Below are positions 61,492-64,000 of a stretch of DNA of 64,000 nt, in pieces. The first letter of the stretch is position 1. Each line of letters opens with the position of its first letter. The notes beneath the pieces were generated by a model. That model saw nothing but the letters and a program-made list of their open reading frames with translations. It did not search any database and had not been told where the DNA came from. The position numbers were made by a program, and so were the translations under genes. Source of the DNA: Pseudaquidulcibacter saccharophilus (lineage in GTDB: Bacteria > Pseudomonadota > Alphaproteobacteria > Caulobacterales > Aquidulcibacteraceae); NCBI RefSeq assembly GCF_019455445.1, contig NZ_JAHWUS010000002.1, positions 62,001 through 126,000 on the forward strand, read 5' to 3'.

Positions 61492-63366
61492 CTAGTATTC
61501 GTGGCCCATAGCTTCTTTGATGTATTTTAATGCTTCTGAATCCTCGATAGTAGCCGGAGTATCAACATTTTCACCAGATGCAATCTTACGAATTGTCGCA
61601 CGTAGGATTTTACCAGAACGAGTTTTTGGAAGCTTTTCAACAATGTGAACATCCTTGAATGCCGCAACCGGACCAATCTCTTTACGGACAAGCGCGATTA
61701 ATTCGTAAACCAACACGCCGTGTTCGATATATTGACCAGATTTAAGCACAACGAATGCAAGCGGGTGTTCACCTTTAAGCGGGTCAGGAACGCCAATAAC
61801 CGCGCTTTCAGCAACCGCAGCATGGGTCGCAACCACTTGTTCCATTTGACCAGTTGATAGGCGGTGACCGGCAACGTTGATGATGTCGTCAATACGGCTC
61901 ATAACGTGGACGCGACCGTCTTTATCAATCATACCTGCGTCGCCGGCAGTGTAATAGCCAGGGTGGCGTTCAAGATATGATTTAACGAAGTGGTCGTGCT
62001 TTTGCCAAAGTGTCGGCAAGCAGCCCGGAGGAAGCGGAAGTTTAATCGCAATTTCGCCAATTTCATCTGGGCCAAGGTGGGTTTGATCTTCGGCGATAAC
62101 ATGAATGTCAAAGCCCGGAACCGGATGCCCCGCAGAGCCAGCCAAGGTTTCGGTACGCCCCAAACCAACGCAGGTCGCCATAGCCGGCCAACCGGTTTCG
62201 GTTTGCCACCAATGGTCAATAACGGGCATTTTAAGGTTATCTTCGGCCCATTTCACAGTGTCTGGGTCGGCACGTTCACCGGCAAGGTAAAGTGCGCGCA
62301 AATTGCGTGTACCTTCGTTTTTAATGAAAAGTGCATCAGGGTCATCACGGCGCACGGCGCGAATTGCGGTTGGTGCGGTAAAGAATACTTTTACGTCATA
62401 ATCACGGATAACGCGCCAGAAAGTTCCGGCATTTGGCGTGCCAACTGGCTTACCTTCAAATATCACGGTGGTTGAACCGTTCAAAAGCGGTGCATAAGCG
62501 ATATAAGAGTGACCAACCACCCAACCAAAGTCAGATGCCGACCAGAATACTTCACCCGGTGCAAGGTTATAAACCGCAGGCATAGACCATTTAAGTGCGG
62601 TTGCATAACCACCACTGTCACGAACCACGCCTTTTGGAATACCAGTAGTGCCAGATGTATAAAGGATATAAAGTGGATCGGTTGATTTAACCGGAACGCA
62701 TGGATGTGGTGCCGCTTTTTGATAAGCACGCGCCCAGTTTACATCTGCATCAGGGTCAAGCAAATTAGAGTGAACTTCGCGTTGGAAAATTACCGCTTTT
62801 TCAACCTTATGCTCGGCGATTTGGCGCGCCGCGTCCAAAAGTGGTTTATATTCAACCAAACGACCGGGTTCGATACCAACCGATGCCGACATGATAAGTT
62901 TTGGCTTTGCGTCATCGATACGTTTTGCAAGCTCTGGTGCAGCGAACCCGCCAAACACCATAGAGTGAATTGCACCAAGACGCGCACAAGCAAGCATTGC
63001 AAACAAGGTTTCAGGAATCATTGGCATATAAATAATTACGCGGTCGCCCTTGGTAACGCCCAAATCGGCAATCATACCGGCAACGCGTGAAACCTGTTCT
63101 TGAACATCTTTATAGCTATATTTTTTGACGGTGTTGGTAACCGGGCTATCATAAATAACCGCAAGCTGATCACCACGACCAGCCTCAACATGGCGGTCAA
63201 TTGCGTTATAGCATACGTTTAATTCGCCATCCGCAAACCAGCCTTCACCCTCTGTATATCCGGTGGTTGGTTTTTTATACCACGTGATTTGTTCGGCCGC
63301 CTCTAGCCAAAAAGTATCACGGTCTTCGATAGATTTACGATAGGCTTCTGTGTATAGGTCTGTCAC
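61492..63366 (-). CDS. prpE: Propionyl-CoA synthetase (acyl-CoA synthetase)
   Basis: Activates propionate (or acetate) with ATP and CoA. I start it at GTG 63366, which has GGGGA upstream and gives VTDLYTEAYRKSIEDRDTFW at the N-terminus, the start typical of PrpE; the open frame to 63450 is extra. The 624-residue protein has YTSGTTGIPKGVV, DHWWQTETGWPAM, GYYTAGDAGMIDKDG and the catalytic Lys in KTRSGKILR. ELNVCYNAIDRHVEAGRGDQ and the WWQTETGWP form favour PrpE over acetyl-CoA synthetase Acs. No methylcitrate cycle or propionyl-CoA carboxylase gene is nearby. Confidence 0.88.
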   Translation of the reverse strand: MTDLYTEAYRKSIEDRDTFWLEAAEQITWYKKPTTGYTEGEGWFADGELNVCYNAIDRHVEAGRGDQLAVIYDSPVTNTVKKYSYKDVQEQVSRVAGMIADLGVTKGDRVIIYMPMIPETLFAMLACARLGAIHSMVFGGFAAPELAKRIDDAKPKLIMSASVGIEPGRLVEYKPLLDAARQIAEHKVEKAVIFQREVHSNLLDPDADVNWARAYQKAAPHPCVPVKSTDPLYILYTSGTTGIPKGVVRDSGGYATALKWSMPAVYNLAPGEVFWSASDFGWVVGHSYIAYAPLLNGSTTVIFEGKPVGTPNAGTFWRVIRDYDVKVFFTAPTAIRAVRRDDPDALFIKNEGTRNLRALYLAGERADPDTVKWAEDNLKMPVIDHWWQTETGWPAMATCVGLGRTETLAGSAGHPVPGFDIHVIAEDQTHLGPDEIGEIAIKLPLPPGCLPTLWQKHDHFVKSYLERHPGYYTAGDAGMIDKDGRVHVMSRIDDIINVAGHRLSTGQMEQVVATHAAVAESAVIGVPDPLKGEHPLAFVVLKSGQYIEHGVLVYELIALVRKEIGPVAAFKDVHIVEKLPKTRSGKILRATIRKIASGENVDTPATIEDSEALKYIKEAMGHEY

Positions 63367-64000
63367 ATTATTCCCCAGTTGCAGTTGTTTAGGTAGATTT
63401 TTGGTGATTATTGTTTTTGAGGGCAACAGATTAGCAAAAACGCATAACAAAACATCATGGCAATAAGTCTAATCATACTAAAGGCTAGGGGATTGAGATT
63501 AAGGATTAAGAATTTAACTCCTTCCCTTTTAGCGAGGTTACTCGCGTTATCGAAAAAGTCTGCAACTTTTTCGCGCTCGAAAAGCGGGAAGGTGGATTTT
63601 GCGTAGCAAAAGACGGAAGGGTGGCTTCTGCTTCACCAAAACCCGCCCCATAATTCACAAAATGTAACCATTTTTTCCTATTTCCACCATTTTGTAACCT
63701 CAAATAATTTCAATAAAGTGATTATTAATCAGTTAGTTAAGTTGATTGTTGGCGCGTATTTTGTGGCTTATCGCGAAATGTTGACATTTGTTGACATCCA
63801 AAAACCCTGACATTTCCTGACATCCCAAAACCGCACCCATCAATCCAACCAAACTAACTCGCCATGAATATTAATGGCATTTATCAATGCGGGGATAGAC
63901 TGGGATTAAGGATTGTCCTCTTGCGAAGCGGAAGGAGGGGGCTTTGCTTCCCCCTTGCGGGGAAGCTGTCGCGTAGCGACTGAAGGGGGTCGGCGAAGGT
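63367..64000. repeat. Repeat-rich noncoding block at the window end
   Basis: No credible gene in about 630 bp. It holds a two-armed cruciform (63521-63592, outer arms CCTTCCC / GGGAAGG with inner stem CGAAAAAGT / ACTTTTTCG), a segment related to 27986-28136 (AATGTAACCATTTT at 63661 and TTGACATTTGTTGACAT at 63781), a second TGACAT pair at 63808-63823, and a hairpin unit at 63945-63990. It is the second block of this type in the window. Confidence 0.75.
63945..63990 (+). repeat. Hairpin repeat unit, copy 2
   Basis: TTGCTTCCCCCTTGCGGGG, then AAGCTGTCGC, GTA, GCGACTGAAGGGGG. Nearly identical to 28245-28290 over 29 bp. The inner stem GTCGC / GCGAC is preserved although the loop changed length. 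Confidence 0.8.

Overview
The window is a gene-dense stretch of a flagellated, AT-leaning alphaproteobacterium of the Caulobacter regulatory type. The evidence is a solitary CcrM GANTC methyltransferase, perfect CtrA-type boxes (TTAA-N7-TTAA), PopZ, FliX divergent from FlgI, DksA next to FliX, an NDUFS4-like complex I subunit, two DUF2336 proteins, split ATP synthase b/b' subunits and an alphaproteobacterial LexA box (GAAC-N7-GAAC). I cannot name the genus. Nearly everything is chromosomal housekeeping; there is no CRISPR array, no intact IS and no intact prophage.

Layout: 1-2.3 kb, tail of a DUF454 protein, murB, a convergent acyltransferase. 2.4-5 kb, F0 ATP synthase operon (atpI-B-E-F'-F, minus strand). 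5.1-11.8 kb, ccrM, dciA, two DsbA-like genes and smc, all minus. 11.8-12.6 kb, a small insertion with the C-terminal stub of an MmeI-like restriction-methylase and an orphan terminase-small-subunit-like gene, before rnhB. 13.3-18.5 kb, small hypotheticals, two DUF2336 proteins, an Hpt protein, NAD kinase and a predicted outer-membrane protein. 18.6-22 kb, a stand-alone ftsZ divergent from tldD. 22-27.8 kb, oxidoreductases, pirin, a predicted aspzincin-type metalloprotein, a hydrolase, rppH and a divergent polysaccharide deacetylase. 27.8-28.4 kb, a repeat-rich noncoding block. 28.4-31.7 kb, flagellar genes (FlgN-like, FlgJ-like, flgI, fliX) and dksA. 33.4-46.2 kb, a conserved core run uvrA/ssb/gyrA/coaD/ppi/queA/tgt into which sodB and a membrane protein are set. 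47-49.7 kb, two paralogous SH3-domain membrane proteins. 49.7-54.5 kb, bamE, a Cbp3-like chaperone, plsX, fabH, ihfA, a merR gene and a GNAT. 54.6-56.2 kb, three tRNAs and a candidate small RNA. 56.4-63.4 kb, a pcm-like gene, popZ, valS, a hydrolase and prpE. 63.4-64 kb, a second repeat-rich block related to the first.

The theme linking several loci is cell-cycle control. Five GANTC sites lie within 58 bp upstream of ccrM. The ftsZ upstream region has a perfect CtrA box with a GANTC inside its spacer. A third perfect CtrA box, with a GANTC four bases away, sits at a candidate small RNA between tRNA-Asn and tRNA-Cys. Together with PopZ, SMC, FtsZ, FliX and FlgI this suggests methylation- and CtrA-timed division, chromosome handling and flagellar assembly. 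The least explained parts are the candidate small RNA, the two related repeat blocks at 27.9-28.4 and 63.5-64 kb, the restriction-enzyme stub beside ccrM, and the cytoplasmic HETGH protein.
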